Source: Mycolicibacter heraklionensis (GTDB lineage: Bacteria > Actinomycetota > Actinomycetes > Mycobacteriales > Mycobacteriaceae). From it: DNA of 64,000 nt. The notes beneath the pieces were generated by a model. That model was given only the letters and a program-made list of their open reading frames with translations. It ran no database searches and was not told the DNA's origin. Both the position numbers and the translations under genes were made by a program. Shown in pieces: positions 26,464 to 35,254 of this stretch. Location of the stretch: the NCBI RefSeq assembly GCF_019645815.1, contig NZ_CP080997.1, positions 2,422,880 to 2,486,879 of the forward strand, given 5' to 3'. Position 1 is the stretch's first letter; every line of letters starts with the position of its first letter.

Positions 26464-29311
26464 TGGCCGCGTCGGCTTCGATGGGCGCGGGCCGGGACGG
26501 CGCCGACGGCGCTCGCCGGATGTTCTGGATCTTTTGAGGCCACCAGAACCATCGGCCGAGCAGCGCCGCGATCGAGGGCGTCAAGAACGAGCGCACGATC
26601 AGGGTGTCGAACAGCAGGCCGAGCCCGATCGTGCTGCCAGCCTGACCGATGGAGTACAGGTCACTGGCCGCCATCGACATCATCGTGAAGGCGAACACCA
26701 GGCCCGCTGCCGTGACCACCGATCCGGTTCCGCCGATCGAGCGGATGATTCCGGTCTTGATCCCGGCGCCGATCTCCTCCTGGAACCGGGAGACCAGCAG
26801 CAGGTTGTAGTCCGAACCGACCGCAAGCAGGATGATCACCCCGAACACCGGTGCGATCCAGTTCAATTGGAGGCCGAGGATGTGCTGCCACACCACCACG
26901 GTCAGGCCGAAGGCGGCGCTCAGTGACAGCAACACCGTCCCGACGATCACTGCGGAGGCCACCAGCGCCCGGGTGATCAACAGCATCACGATGAAGATCA
27001 GCGTCACCGCCGCCACCCCGACGATCAGGATGTCGTAGGTGGAGCCGACCTGGATGTCGTTGTACACCGCGGCGGTTCCGGTGAGATAGAACTTCGCACC
27101 CGTCAGCGGGGTGCCCTTCACCGCATCGTGAGCGGCCGCAAGCATCGGCTCGACGAACGAGATGCCTTTCGGGGTGGCCGGGTCGGCGTCGTAGGTGACG
27201 ATGAACCGTGCCGCCTTGCCGTCCGGGGACAAGAACAGCTTGAGGCCCTTCTGGAAGTCCGGGTTGTCGAAGGCCTCCGGAGGCAGGTAGAAGTAGTCGT
27301 CGGCCTTGGAGGCGTCGAAAGCCCGCCCCATCTCGGCCGCCGTGTCGGTCATCCGCGCCATCTGGGTCACCAGGCCGGAGAAGGTCGAATGCATCGAGAG
27401 CAGGCTGCCCTGCATAGATTTCGCCACTGCGATCATCGGGTCGAACTGCCCGACTATCTGCGGCATCACCGCGTTCAGGTCGGCCATGTCAGCCAGCAAC
27501 GGCCGCATGTTCTCGCTGAACTCGTCCATCCCGTCGTAGGCATCGAAGACCGACCGGATCGCGTCGCACGCGGGGATGTTCAAGCAGTGCTGCTCCCAGT
27601 AGAAGTAGTTGCGAATCGGGCGCACGACGTCGTCGAAATCTGCGATGTGGTCCCGGATCTCGTCGACGGTCGCGGTCACCGTTGCCATGTCGGCGCTCAT
27701 CTTGTCCGTAGTGCTGTTCATCTGGGTGACAAGGTCGCGCAGTCGGACCATGGAGTCGATGGTGGCGCCCAGGTCGTGGCTCATCCGCTCCATGTCTGAT
27801 AGCCGGTCGGTCATGAACTGCAGGTTCTCCTGGATCGGGACGGCCTGCATGCTGACCTGGAACGGAATCGACGTATGGTCGATCGGGCTGCCCAGCGGCC
27901 GCGTGATGCTCTGCACGCGTTCCACCCCGCGGGTGCGAAACATGTTCTTGGCGATCCGGTCCAAGATGATCATGTCGGCAGGATTGCGAAGATCGTGGTC
28001 GCTTTCGACCATCAGGACGTCCGGGTTCATCCGGGCAGCGCTGAAGTGACGTTCGGCTGCGTCGTAGCCGACGTTCGCGGGCAGGCTCGCGGGAATGTAA
28101 TAGCGGTCGTTGAAGCTGATCTTCATGCTGGGCACCGCCAGCATGCCGGCGAGTGTGACCAGCAATGCCGCCACGAAAACCGCACCGGGCCAGCGGACAT
28201 TGGCGGTTCCGATACGCCGCCAGCCGCGGCCCTCGGTCCGCTTGGGCTCCAGCAGGCCGCGCCGGGTGGCGATCGCGACGATGGCCGGCGCCACGGTGAG
28301 CGCACCCGCGATGACCACCAGCAGACCCAGTGCCGACGGGATGCCCAGAGCCTTGAAGTAGGACAGCCGGGCGAAATGCAGACACAGTGACGCGCCCGCG
28401 ATCGTCAGCCCCGAGCCCAAAATGACGTGCCAGGTGCCACGAAACATCGAGTACCAGGCGGTCTCGGGATCCTCGCCGGCGTTGCGGGCTTCGTGGTAGC
28501 GCCCGATCAGGAAGATCGCGTAGTCGGTTCCGGCTGCGATCGCCAACGAGGACAGCATCGCGACGACGAATGTCGAAAAGCCCAGTAGGCCATGGTGTCC
28601 CAGAAGTGCGACGAGGCCGCGCGCGCTGCCCATTTCGAAGCCGACCATCACCAGCGCGAGCGCGACGGTGGCCGCGGAACGGTAGACGATAGCCAGCATG
28701 ATGATGATGACCACACCGGTCACGCCCATCATCTTGAGCATGCTCTTGTCGGCGGCTTCGTTCATGTCGGTGGTCAGCGCGGCCTGGCCGGTGACATAGG
28801 CCTTCACACCGGCCGGTGCGGGCACCGAGGCGACGATCTTGCGGACCGCGTCGACCGACTCGTTGCCCAGGGTGCTGCCCTGGTCGCCTGCGGTGTTGAT
28901 CTGGGCGTAGGCGGCCTTGCCGTCGGTGCTTTGCACCCCGGCGGCGGTGATCGGGTCACCCCACAGGTCCGCGATGTGCTGGACGTGTTCGTGATCGGCC
29001 GCCAGCTTGGCGATCACGGCGTCGTAGTAGCGGTGCGCCTCTGGGCCCAGTTCCGTCTCGCCCTCGAGCACCAGCATCACCATGGCGTCGGAGTCGAATT
29101 CGGCGAACGTGGCGCCGATGTGCTTGGCCGCGATCATCGACGGCGCGTCCTGAGGCGACATCGTCACCGCGTTGTCGCGTGCCACCGACTCGATGGGCGG
29201 AACCAGCACATTGAGGCCGACGGTCAGCAGCAGCCAGAAGATCACCAGCGGCCAGGCCAGCCGGCGAACCGCCCGCATATACCCCGGGCGAAGGGTGCCG
29301 TGGCCGCTCAT
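26429..29311 (-). CDS. MmpL family RND transporter
   Basis: A 960-residue RND-superfamily exporter typical of the mycobacterial MmpL4/5 class: twelve membrane helices with two large periplasmic domains. The proton-relay D-Y pairs are G-T-D-Y (D263-Y264) and G-S-D-Y (D834-Y835). These transporters export lipids, siderophores or drugs across the inner membrane with an MmpS partner. Its start overlaps the mmpS stop by four bases. The proline/alanine-rich C-terminal tail (last 30 residues) overlaps the PPE gene. Substrate unknown; TetR control is possible through the upstream palindrome. Confidence 0.93.
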   Translation of the reverse strand: MSGHGTLRPGYMRAVRRLAWPLVIFWLLLTVGLNVLVPPIESVARDNAVTMSPQDAPSMIAAKHIGATFAEFDSDAMVMLVLEGETELGPEAHRYYDAVIAKLAADHEHVQHIADLWGDPITAAGVQSTDGKAAYAQINTAGDQGSTLGNESVDAVRKIVASVPAPAGVKAYVTGQAALTTDMNEAADKSMLKMMGVTGVVIIIMLAIVYRSAATVALALVMVGFEMGSARGLVALLGHHGLLGFSTFVVAMLSSLAIAAGTDYAIFLIGRYHEARNAGEDPETAWYSMFRGTWHVILGSGLTIAGASLCLHFARLSYFKALGIPSALGLLVVIAGALTVAPAIVAIATRRGLLEPKRTEGRGWRRIGTANVRWPGAVFVAALLVTLAGMLAVPSMKISFNDRYYIPASLPANVGYDAAERHFSAARMNPDVLMVESDHDLRNPADMIILDRIAKNMFRTRGVERVQSITRPLGSPIDHTSIPFQVSMQAVPIQENLQFMTDRLSDMERMSHDLGATIDSMVRLRDLVTQMNSTTDKMSADMATVTATVDEIRDHIADFDDVVRPIRNYFYWEQHCLNIPACDAIRSVFDAYDGMDEFSENMRPLLADMADLNAVMPQIVGQFDPMIAVAKSMQGSLLSMHSTFSGLVTQMARMTDTAAEMGRAFDASKADDYFYLPPEAFDNPDFQKGLKLFLSPDGKAARFIVTYDADPATPKGISFVEPMLAAAHDAVKGTPLTGAKFYLTGTAAVYNDIQVGSTYDILIVGVAAVTLIFIVMLLITRALVASAVIVGTVLLSLSAAFGLTVVVWQHILGLQLNWIAPVFGVIILLAVGSDYNLLLVSRFQEEIGAGIKTGIIRSIGGTGSVVTAAGLVFAFTMMSMAASDLYSIGQAGSTIGLGLLFDTLIVRSFLTPSIAALLGRWFWWPQKIQNIRRAPSAPSRPAPIEADAATTPLPATAGPP

Positions 29312-29739
29312 GCGCCTTTGACCAGACAGAACACCTGGGCGTGGTGCCCGGTGGCCAGCTGCTCGTCCTTGACGGCGCCGTTGACTGTGATGCGGCAGCC
29401 GATCTGGTCGCCGTCACCTTGGGCGACCAGATTGCCGATGACCGACGGACTCGTCGTGGTCATCGTGTGGCTCCAGGGCAGGCCGCTGAACGTCGCCTGC
29501 GCGGGCTGGGCCTCCCGGTCCAGATAGCTCACCGAGCCGGTGACGGCGCCGGCCCCGAAAACCTCGTAGCGGACCTGTTTTTCGTTGATCGAGTTGATCA
29601 CCTGCGAACCGCTGCCGTCCCAGCGGAAGATCTCATCGGCGCCGAACACACCGCGAAGGTTCACGACTGCCAGCGTTCCGACGATCGCCGCCGACGCGAC
29701 CACGACGGGCACCCAGGCTCGGCTCACGATCGCGCGCAT
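29308..29739 (-). CDS. MmpS family membrane-anchored accessory protein
   Basis: A 143-residue protein with one N-terminal helix (about residues 9-28) and a periplasmic beta-rich domain, as in MmpS4/MmpS5, which assist cognate MmpL transporters. Family features include Y-E-V-F-G, V-S-Y-L-D and C-R-I-T-V-N-G-x-V, with cysteines near the C-terminus. ATG 29739 is chosen because GAGAGG (29748-29753) lies eight bases ahead; the in-frame ATG at 29745 and GTG at 29748 sit too close to or inside that site. Coupled to mmpL by overlap. Confidence 0.9.
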   Translation of the reverse strand: MRAIVSRAWVPVVVASAAIVGTLAVVNLRGVFGADEIFRWDGSGSQVINSINEKQVRYEVFGAGAVTGSVSYLDREAQPAQATFSGLPWSHTMTTTSPSVIGNLVAQGDGDQIGCRITVNGAVKDEQLATGHHAQVFCLVKGA

Positions 29740-29784
29740 GCCCATCACCTCTCGTTTCCATCCGCTCGAACACTTCGTGAATAC

Positions 29785-29802
29785 TATACCCCGTAGGGTA
29801 TA
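29785..29802. promoter_or_regulatory. Perfect inverted repeat upstream of mmpS, probable operator
   Basis: TATACCC-CGTA-GGGTATA, seven-base arms with a four-base spacer, centred about 54 bases ahead of the mmpS start in an AT-rich stretch that otherwise stands out from the GC-rich surroundings. The position suits a repressor site in the mmpS-mmpL promoter. The adjacent TetR gene is the natural candidate regulator. Confidence 0.5.
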
Positions 29803-29843
29803 TCAAATATTCCCGAAGAACCCCGCGGGGTGTCGGAGAACTG

Positions 29844-30455
29844 TCAGTCGACGGCGTGCCGCGACTGGGCGGTGACGGCTTCGCCGAGCCAGCGGCGTAA
29901 GAACCGGCGCAGCTCGTCGGGGGAGCGATCTGGGTCGTTGGGCGCCACGACGAACGAGAGCATGATCCGCAGGGTGAACTCGACAAGCTCGCGCAGCGCC
30001 GCTTCGTCGTAGCCGTACCGCTTCCAGTCGATGTCGAACCGCTCGATCATTCGCATGCCGAAGGCGCGGGCCTCTTGCGAGGTCATCTCTCGGTTGTGCG
30101 CGGACGACGACGACAACATGGCGCCCAGGTGCGGCGAGCGGGCCACCGCATCCAGGGTGTAGACCGCACCTTCGGCGAGCGCGTCGGCGGGATCGTGGAT
30201 GCCGTGCACGTGGTCGGTGAGCCGGTCGAGGAAGTCGTCGACCGAGGCGATGGCCACGGCGCGCATCAGCGCCTCGGCGGTGGGGAAGTAGCGGTACACC
30301 GTCTGCCGGATCACTCCGAGCGACGTGGCGACGTCGGCCAGCGACACCGCCGAACCGGTCTCGGCGACCAGCTCGACGGCCGCGGCGATAATCCGCCGGC
30401 TGGCTTCCTCGTCGGTGTGCGGCGGGTTACCTCCCCAGCCGCGTCGCCGTGCCAT
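29844..30455 (-). CDS. TetR family regulator
   Basis: A 203-residue protein with an N-terminal TetR helix-turn-helix (A-S-L-A-D-V-A-T-S-L-G-V, then V-Y-R-Y-F-P-T, residues about 40-65) and a helical ligand-binding half. Start at ATG 30455; the longer frame to 30491 runs into the divergent promoter. It lies between mmpS-mmpL (same strand, downstream) and the PF10118-type gene (divergent), and palindromes occur in both flanking regions, so it may regulate itself, both neighbours, or all three. Confidence 0.88.
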   Translation of the reverse strand: MARRRGWGGNPPHTDEEASRRIIAAAVELVAETGSAVSLADVATSLGVIRQTVYRYFPTAEALMRAVAIASVDDFLDRLTDHVHGIHDPADALAEGAVYTLDAVARSPHLGAMLSSSSAHNREMTSQEARAFGMRMIERFDIDWKRYGYDEAALRELVEFTLRIMLSFVVAPNDPDRSPDELRRFLRRWLGEAVTAQSRHAVD

Positions 30456-30492
30456 CAGTGACCTGCTTGACAAGCTTGGAGCATCGAACAAT

Positions 30493-30518
30493 CATACGCG
30501 AAGACGTCTAGTTGTATG
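30493..30518. promoter_or_regulatory. Concentric dyad between divergent TetR and PF10118-type genes
   Basis: CATAC-N4-AGACGTCT-N4-GTATG: a perfect eight-base palindrome flanked by perfectly paired five-base arms, all sharing one centre (between 30505 and 30506). It lies 38 bases ahead of the TetR start and 19 bases ahead of the divergent ATG. Size and symmetry fit a TetR dimer-of-dimers operator, suggesting autoregulation and control of the divergent operon. Confidence 0.6.
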
Positions 30519-30536
30519 TTTTGAGCTGAGGTGGCG

Positions 30537-31463
30537 ATGACTGACCTGATCGTGCGCAAACTGCGGTTCGCGTTCGCCGAGTATCCGGTGCCATTCTTGT
30601 GGAACGAAGCGAACCCGGCGTTCTCGTCGATGGCCAACGCGGTCTCGCTGCTTGCGATCGGCTTCGAGAAGATGATCGGCGGCATGATCGCCGAGGCGAT
30701 GCCGCTGATCACCGACCCCGTGGTCGCCGAAGAGGCCGACGCCTTCGTGCGTCAGGAGGGCCAGCACTCGATGGCCCATCGCGGCCATGCGAAGGCGCTG
30801 GTCAGGGCCTACCCGGGACTCAAGGAAACCGTCGACGAATGCAACGCCATGTTCGACAAGATGGCCGCCGAAAAATCACTGGACTACCGGCTGGCCTACA
30901 CCGCCGACCTCGAGGCGACCTTCACCCCGGTCTTCAAGCTGATGCTCGACCACGACAACACGCTGTTCGCTCCGGGTGACGACCGGGTGGCGTCACTGTT
31001 CTTGTGGCACTTCGTTGAAGAAGTCGAGCACCGAAGCTCCGCGCTGATCATCTACGACCACGTCATCAACGACCCGTGGTACCGGATGCGGATGGCGCCG
31101 TCGATCTTCAAACACGTGATGAGCGTGATCAAGGTGGCGTGCGAAGGTTTCAATCGGCACATTCCCTTGCAAGACCGCAAAGTTGACGCGCTGTCACTGT
31201 TCAGCACCTACCGTGCCAAGCAGGCCTGGCGGCGGCGGGTTCCGTTCGGCTGGCCCGCGGACGAGGGCCCGGTCGCTGATGCCTTCAAACATCTGCCAAA
31301 GCGCGAAATGGCCACCGCGGTAGCCGGTATCATCCGCAGCCAGCTGCCCAATCACAAACCGGCTCACGAAAAGATCCCGGCCCTGGCCAACGAGTGGTTC
31401 GCCCGTTATGACGACGGCTACGACGTGACCAAGTGGTACACCGCAGAGGAGAAGAGCGCCTGA
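30537..31463 (+). CDS. PF10118-type metal-dependent hydrolase-like protein
   Basis: A 308-residue helical protein of the family annotated as metal-dependent hydrolase (PF10118), common in mycobacteria. Putative metal ligands include R-Q-E-G-Q-H near 78-83 and W-H-F-V-E-E-V-E-H-R near 158-167, an arrangement like a ferritin-type di-metal site. ATG 30537 follows TGAGG by six bases. It is the first gene of a two-gene operon; its stop shares a base with the next start (TGATG). True reaction unknown. Confidence 0.75.
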   Translation: MTDLIVRKLRFAFAEYPVPFLWNEANPAFSSMANAVSLLAIGFEKMIGGMIAEAMPLITDPVVAEEADAFVRQEGQHSMAHRGHAKALVRAYPGLKETVDECNAMFDKMAAEKSLDYRLAYTADLEATFTPVFKLMLDHDNTLFAPGDDRVASLFLWHFVEEVEHRSSALIIYDHVINDPWYRMRMAPSIFKHVMSVIKVACEGFNRHIPLQDRKVDALSLFSTYRAKQAWRRRVPFGWPADEGPVADAFKHLPKREMATAVAGIIRSQLPNHKPAHEKIPALANEWFARYDDGYDVTKWYTAEEKSA

Positions 31464-32608
31464 TGCCCGACTTGTGTACCCCGACATTCGAGCGCCTCGC
31501 CGAGTCGCTGGGCTTCTCCTGCGGCGACGCCGGGGGATTGCTGGAATTCCGCAGCCCCTTGCAGCTGGAGAACTGGACGCTGCCGGTTCTCGAGATCACC
31601 GTGATCACCGGGGCCGTGCTGGCGCTGATCTACGCGATCATCCGGTACCGCCGCGGGGATGCCACCAACTTGGCATTGTGGTTCGGGGCGATCGCCTATC
31701 TGCTGATCATCGAACCCCCGCTGTATTTTCCGGGCGCGTTCGGCATCGCCGATCATGTCGACACGATGTTCGCGCACAACGTGTTCAGCGTCGAATTCCT
31801 GTGGGGCCGGCTGCCGCTGTACATCGTCGCGATCTATCCGATGATGGCCACCATTTCCTTCGAGATCGTCCGGATCCTGGGTGTGTTCCGCCGCTACGGG
31901 GCCATCGTCGGGGCGATCTGCGTGGGCTTTGTCCACCATGCGTTCTACGAGATCTTCGACCACCTCGGCCCGCAGCTGCGCTGGTGGGAATGGTCGGTGG
32001 ACAACCCGTTGAACCAACCCATGTTCACCTCGGTGCCGCTGGGCAGTGTCGTGGTGTTCGCGGCATTGTGGCCGGCGTCGCTGGCGTTCTGTGTCCAACT
32101 GTTGGTCGGTCGCCAGGCCGACCACGGCAGGAGATTCACCGGCCTGCAGGTGATCTGGCGGACGATCGTGATCGGAATCCTGGCCTCGCTCGGGACCGGC
32201 ATCCTGCCGCTGCCGGCTACCCTGCTCGGTGCCGCCACTGACGGAAAGCTCCTTGGGATCGCCTATGCCGCAGAACTTCTCATCATCACGGCGGTGGCCA
32301 TACCAATCCTGGTCATCTCATGGCGGCGGCTGCGGCTGAATCTTTTCGTGGAAGGCCGCTATGACAACCGGCTGATGGTCCGCTACGCCGCGGTGTATCT
32401 GTCGGTCATGACGGTGCTGTGGTTGACGGCCTTGCCGGCCTACCTCGACGCGTCGGGCGGGCTGACCGCTAACGGTGACCCGGTGGGATGTCTGTGGTAC
32501 GTGGTCCTGTGCTTCACGGCGGCTTACCTGAGTGTCGTGGCCGCGGCAACCGTTCCACCGATCCTGGAGCCCCGGGAGAACCCCGCGCCGGTGGCCGCCG
32601 GCCACTGA
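31463..32608 (+). CDS. Polytopic membrane protein, hypothetical
   Basis: A 381-residue protein with about eight to nine membrane helices after an N-terminal soluble stretch containing two cysteines. Polar motifs inside or beside helices, such as P-P-L-Y-F-P-G and V-H-H-A-F-Y-E-I-F, could form a channel or active site. It is translationally coupled to the PF10118-type gene, so the two likely work together and are under the same TetR control. I recognise no named family. Confidence 0.65.
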   Translation: MPDLCTPTFERLAESLGFSCGDAGGLLEFRSPLQLENWTLPVLEITVITGAVLALIYAIIRYRRGDATNLALWFGAIAYLLIIEPPLYFPGAFGIADHVDTMFAHNVFSVEFLWGRLPLYIVAIYPMMATISFEIVRILGVFRRYGAIVGAICVGFVHHAFYEIFDHLGPQLRWWEWSVDNPLNQPMFTSVPLGSVVVFAALWPASLAFCVQLLVGRQADHGRRFTGLQVIWRTIVIGILASLGTGILPLPATLLGAATDGKLLGIAYAAELLIITAVAIPILVISWRRLRLNLFVEGRYDNRLMVRYAAVYLSVMTVLWLTALPAYLDASGGLTANGDPVGCLWYVVLCFTAAYLSVVAAATVPPILEPRENPAPVAAGH

Positions 32609-32665
32609 GCCCCCCGATCACGGCCCGACGTCGACGCCGGTTGACGTGCTTGGCAGACTGTTGCC

Positions 32666-33166
32666 ATGGCGCAGATCACGTTAAAGGGAAACCAGATCAA
32701 CACTTCAGGCGAGTTGCCGGCCGTGGGTTCGGCCGCTCCCGCCTTCACCTTGGCCGGAACCGACCTGAGTGTGGTCGACAGCGGTGGCTTCGCCGGCAAG
32801 CCGGTCCTGCTGAACATCTTCCCGTCGGTCGACACCCCGGTCTGTGCGACCAGCGTGCGGACCTTCAACGAGCGGGCCGCCGCGGCCGGTGGGGCCGTGC
32901 TGTGCGTCTCCAACGACCTGCCGTTCGCCCTGAAGCGGTTCTGCGGTGCCGAGGGCATCGAGAACGTCACCAGCGCCTCGGGCTTCCGGGACAGCTTCGG
33001 TGCCGACTACGGGATCACCATCACCGACGGTCCGCTGGCCGGGCTGCTGGGCCGGGCGATCGTGGTGATCGGCGCGGACGGCAACGTCGCCTATACCGAG
33101 CTGGTGCCCGAGATCGGCCAGGAGCCGAACTACGACGCGGCGCTGGCGGCACTGGCCGCGGCCTGA
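32666..33166 (+). CDS. tpx: Thiol peroxidase
   Basis: A 166-residue atypical two-cysteine peroxiredoxin, full length. The peroxidatic cysteine is Cys60 in S-V-D-T-P-V-C and the resolving cysteine is Cys93 in R-F-C-G-A-E-G, spaced as in M. tuberculosis Tpx. It reduces hydrogen peroxide and organic peroxides in the cytoplasm using thioredoxin. The stop codon lies inside a hairpin shared with the convergent enoyl-CoA hydratase gene. Confidence 0.97.
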   Translation: MAQITLKGNQINTSGELPAVGSAAPAFTLAGTDLSVVDSGGFAGKPVLLNIFPSVDTPVCATSVRTFNERAAAAGGAVLCVSNDLPFALKRFCGAEGIENVTSASGFRDSFGADYGITITDGPLAGLLGRAIVVIGADGNVAYTELVPEIGQEPNYDAALAALAAA

Positions 33167-33181
33167 ACCCCGGCGGTTCAG
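33163..33181. terminator. Bidirectional hairpin between tpx and enoyl-CoA hydratase genes
   Basis: CTGAACC-CCGGC-GGTTCAG: seven-base perfect arms and a five-base loop. The TGA of tpx and the TGA of the convergent gene each lie within one arm, so the stem serves both strands. No U-tract follows, which is common for mycobacterial terminators. Confidence 0.5.
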
Positions 33182-33960
33182 CGGCCCCGCCACTGCGGTG
33201 GCCGCTGCTCCCGCCAGGCTGCTAGGCCTTCCGCGACGTCCTCGGTCGCCGCGGCCACCTTGCGCATCGTTTCGCCGAACCGCACGGCGTCGATCCAGCT
33301 CATGTCGCTGCTGCGCCACGCCACCTCCTTGGTGGCCCGCTGGGCCAGGGGAGCGGCCTTGGTGAGGGTGCGTGCCCAGGCCACGGCTGTTTCCTGCAGG
33401 GCGCCGGGTTCGACGAGTTTCCATACCAGGCCGATGTCCTTGGCGCGTTGCGCGCTCATCGGCTCTCCGGTCAGCAGCAGCTCCATCGCGTTGGCCCAGC
33501 CCACCCGCTGGGGTAGCCGGATCGCCCCCACGATGGTCGGCACTCCCAGCGACACCTCTGGGAAGCGGAACACCGCATCGGTGCTGGCGATGACGAAGTC
33601 GCAGAACAACAATCCGGTGAGGCCGTAGCCGACACAGGGGCCGTGCACGGCGGCGATGGTCGGCTTGAAGAGTTCCATGCCGGACTCGAACGAGTTGATC
33701 GTGGGCTTCTCCCAGAACGTGCCCGGAAAGGTGCCGACCGCGCCCGCCGAGTCTTTGAGATCGGCTCCGGCGCAGAACACGTCGCCTTCGGCCGTGAGGA
33801 TCCCGACCCAGGCGTCCTCCTCGGCGCGGAATCGGTCCCAGGCGGCGTTGAGGTCTTCGCGCATCGCCCCATTGATGGCGTTGCGGGCCTCGGGCCGGTT
33901 CAGGGTGATGGTCGCGACGTGGTCGTGGCACTCATAGGTGACCAGGCTCATGGCGCTCAT
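33178..33960 (-). CDS. Enoyl-CoA hydratase/isomerase family protein
   Basis: A 260-residue crotonase-fold enzyme. The R-P-E-A-R-N-A-I-N N-terminal motif, the C-A-G-A-D-L-K oxyanion-hole segment (residues about 64-70) and H-G-P-C-V-G-Y-G-L (about 105-113) are clear. The usual second catalytic glutamate region reads P-E-V-S-L-G-V, typical of mycobacterial EchA paralogues. Substrate within fatty-acid or sterol side-chain oxidation is unknown. A second in-frame ATG at 33951 is possible. Divergent from the NYN-domain gene by 23 bases. Confidence 0.9.
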   Translation of the reverse strand: MSAMSLVTYECHDHVATITLNRPEARNAINGAMREDLNAAWDRFRAEEDAWVGILTAEGDVFCAGADLKDSAGAVGTFPGTFWEKPTINSFESGMELFKPTIAAVHGPCVGYGLTGLLFCDFVIASTDAVFRFPEVSLGVPTIVGAIRLPQRVGWANAMELLLTGEPMSAQRAKDIGLVWKLVEPGALQETAVAWARTLTKAAPLAQRATKEVAWRSSDMSWIDAVRFGETMRKVAAATEDVAEGLAAWREQRPPQWRGR

Positions 33961-33983
33961 TTCTGCACCGTACCGTCGGAGTC

Positions 33984-34358
33984 GTGCGATGGATCGTCGA
34001 CGCGATGAACGTAATCGGTGCGCGTCCGGACGGCTGGTGGAAGGACCGCCATGCCGCGATGGTCCGGCTGACCCGACAGCTCGAAGCCTGGGCGGCGACG
34101 CACGACGGACACGTCACCGTCGTGTTCGAAAAGCCGCCGTCGCCGCCCATCGCATCGGACGTCATCACAATCGCCGCGGCGCCGCGTCCCGGGGCCAACT
34201 CCGCCGACGACGAGATCGTGCGGCTGGTCCGGGCCGACGACCGGCCGCAGGACATCACCGTGGTTACCTCCGATATCGCCCTGGTGGAGCGGGTCACGTC
34301 GGCGGGTGCGGCCACCTGCCCGGCGGCGCGTTTCCGAAGGCTCATCGAGGAGGGGTGA
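33984..34358 (+). CDS. NYN domain ribonuclease-like protein (YacP type)
   Basis: A 124-residue PIN-like NYN domain, roughly the minimal size. The N-terminal V-D-A-M-N-V-I-G motif, central S-A-D-D-E-I and V-V-T-S-D motifs supply the acidic metal-binding residues expected of this nuclease fold. Likely an RNA-processing enzyme; no target known. GTG start. Its TGA shares a base with the ATG of the AraC gene (TGATG). Confidence 0.82.
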   Translation: MRWIVDAMNVIGARPDGWWKDRHAAMVRLTRQLEAWAATHDGHVTVVFEKPPSPPIASDVITIAAAPRPGANSADDEIVRLVRADDRPQDITVVTSDIALVERVTSAGAATCPAARFRRLIEEG

Positions 34359-35200
34359 TGCAGCCGCAACTGTTTCGGCCCCGACCGCCGCTGTCGGAGA
34401 GCATCGCCTACTTCGGGTACTGGGACCGCCGTACCGGTGGCCCACACCGCAGTCGAGCCTTACCACGCGGGGCGGCGACCATCGTCATCGATGTCGGCGA
34501 CCGGCCGGAAGTGGATTTCTTCGACGCCGACGCGCACACCCGGTTGACGGTGCCACCCGCGTTCTTTATCGGTGCCGGCACCGTGTCCTACGTGACACAC
34601 ATCGACACGGCACAGACCGTCATCACGGTCCACTTTCGCCCCGGCGGCGCATGGCCGTTCTTGGACATCGCGCAGGGGGAGTTGACCGATGCCTGCGTCG
34701 GGCTGGACGAGTTGTGCGGGCGCGAGGCAGTGACGCTGCGCCAGCGGTTGGCGGAGGCATCTTCGGGTGCCACACGTGTCAGGCTGCTCGAAGCCTTCCT
34801 CGTGAAGCGCTTGCAGGCCACACAATTCGCTCCGCACCCGGATGTGACCACCGTGTTGGACGCCGCCGAACGCAACCCATCGATGCGCGTCGGTGACGCG
34901 GTCGCGCTCACCGGTTCGTCGCCCAAACGGCTGATCAACATGTTTCGTGCGCAGATCGGTCTGACGCCCAAGGCGTACCTACGGGTGCGGCGATTGCAGG
35001 CCGCCCTCAAGCGCCTCGACAGCGGGGCCGCCGGTGGCGCCGCCCTGGCGGCTGAACTGGGGTACTTCGATCAGGCGCACTTCGTGCGGGAGTTTCGGGA
35101 GTTCACCGAGACCACCCCCACCCAGTACCTGCGCCGCCGTTCGTGGTTGGCCGGGCACGTTGACCTGGCCGAGGATTCTGCGACGACGCGGCGCGGGTGA
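34358..35200 (+). CDS. AraC family regulator
   Basis: A 280-residue regulator. The N-terminal half resembles a small-molecule sensing domain (P-R-G-A-A-T-I-V-I-D, F-I-G-A-G-T, V-H-F-R-P-G-G-A-W-P-F), as in the DUF6597 type. The C-terminal AraC domain has S-P-K-R-L-I-N-M-F-R-A-Q-I-G-L-T-P-K and the second helix-turn-helix L-G-Y-F-D-Q-A-H-F-V-R-E-F. The GAGGAGGGG sequence before the ATG is a strong ribosome site. Coupled to the NYN gene; target unknown. Confidence 0.87.
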   Translation: MQPQLFRPRPPLSESIAYFGYWDRRTGGPHRSRALPRGAATIVIDVGDRPEVDFFDADAHTRLTVPPAFFIGAGTVSYVTHIDTAQTVITVHFRPGGAWPFLDIAQGELTDACVGLDELCGREAVTLRQRLAEASSGATRVRLLEAFLVKRLQATQFAPHPDVTTVLDAAERNPSMRVGDAVALTGSSPKRLINMFRAQIGLTPKAYLRVRRLQAALKRLDSGAAGGAALAAELGYFDQAHFVREFREFTETTPTQYLRRRSWLAGHVDLAEDSATTRRG

Positions 35201-35254
35201 GCGGCGGCAAAAATATCCAAGCCAACCGCCACCGCGATCCCAGATGATGGTGTC

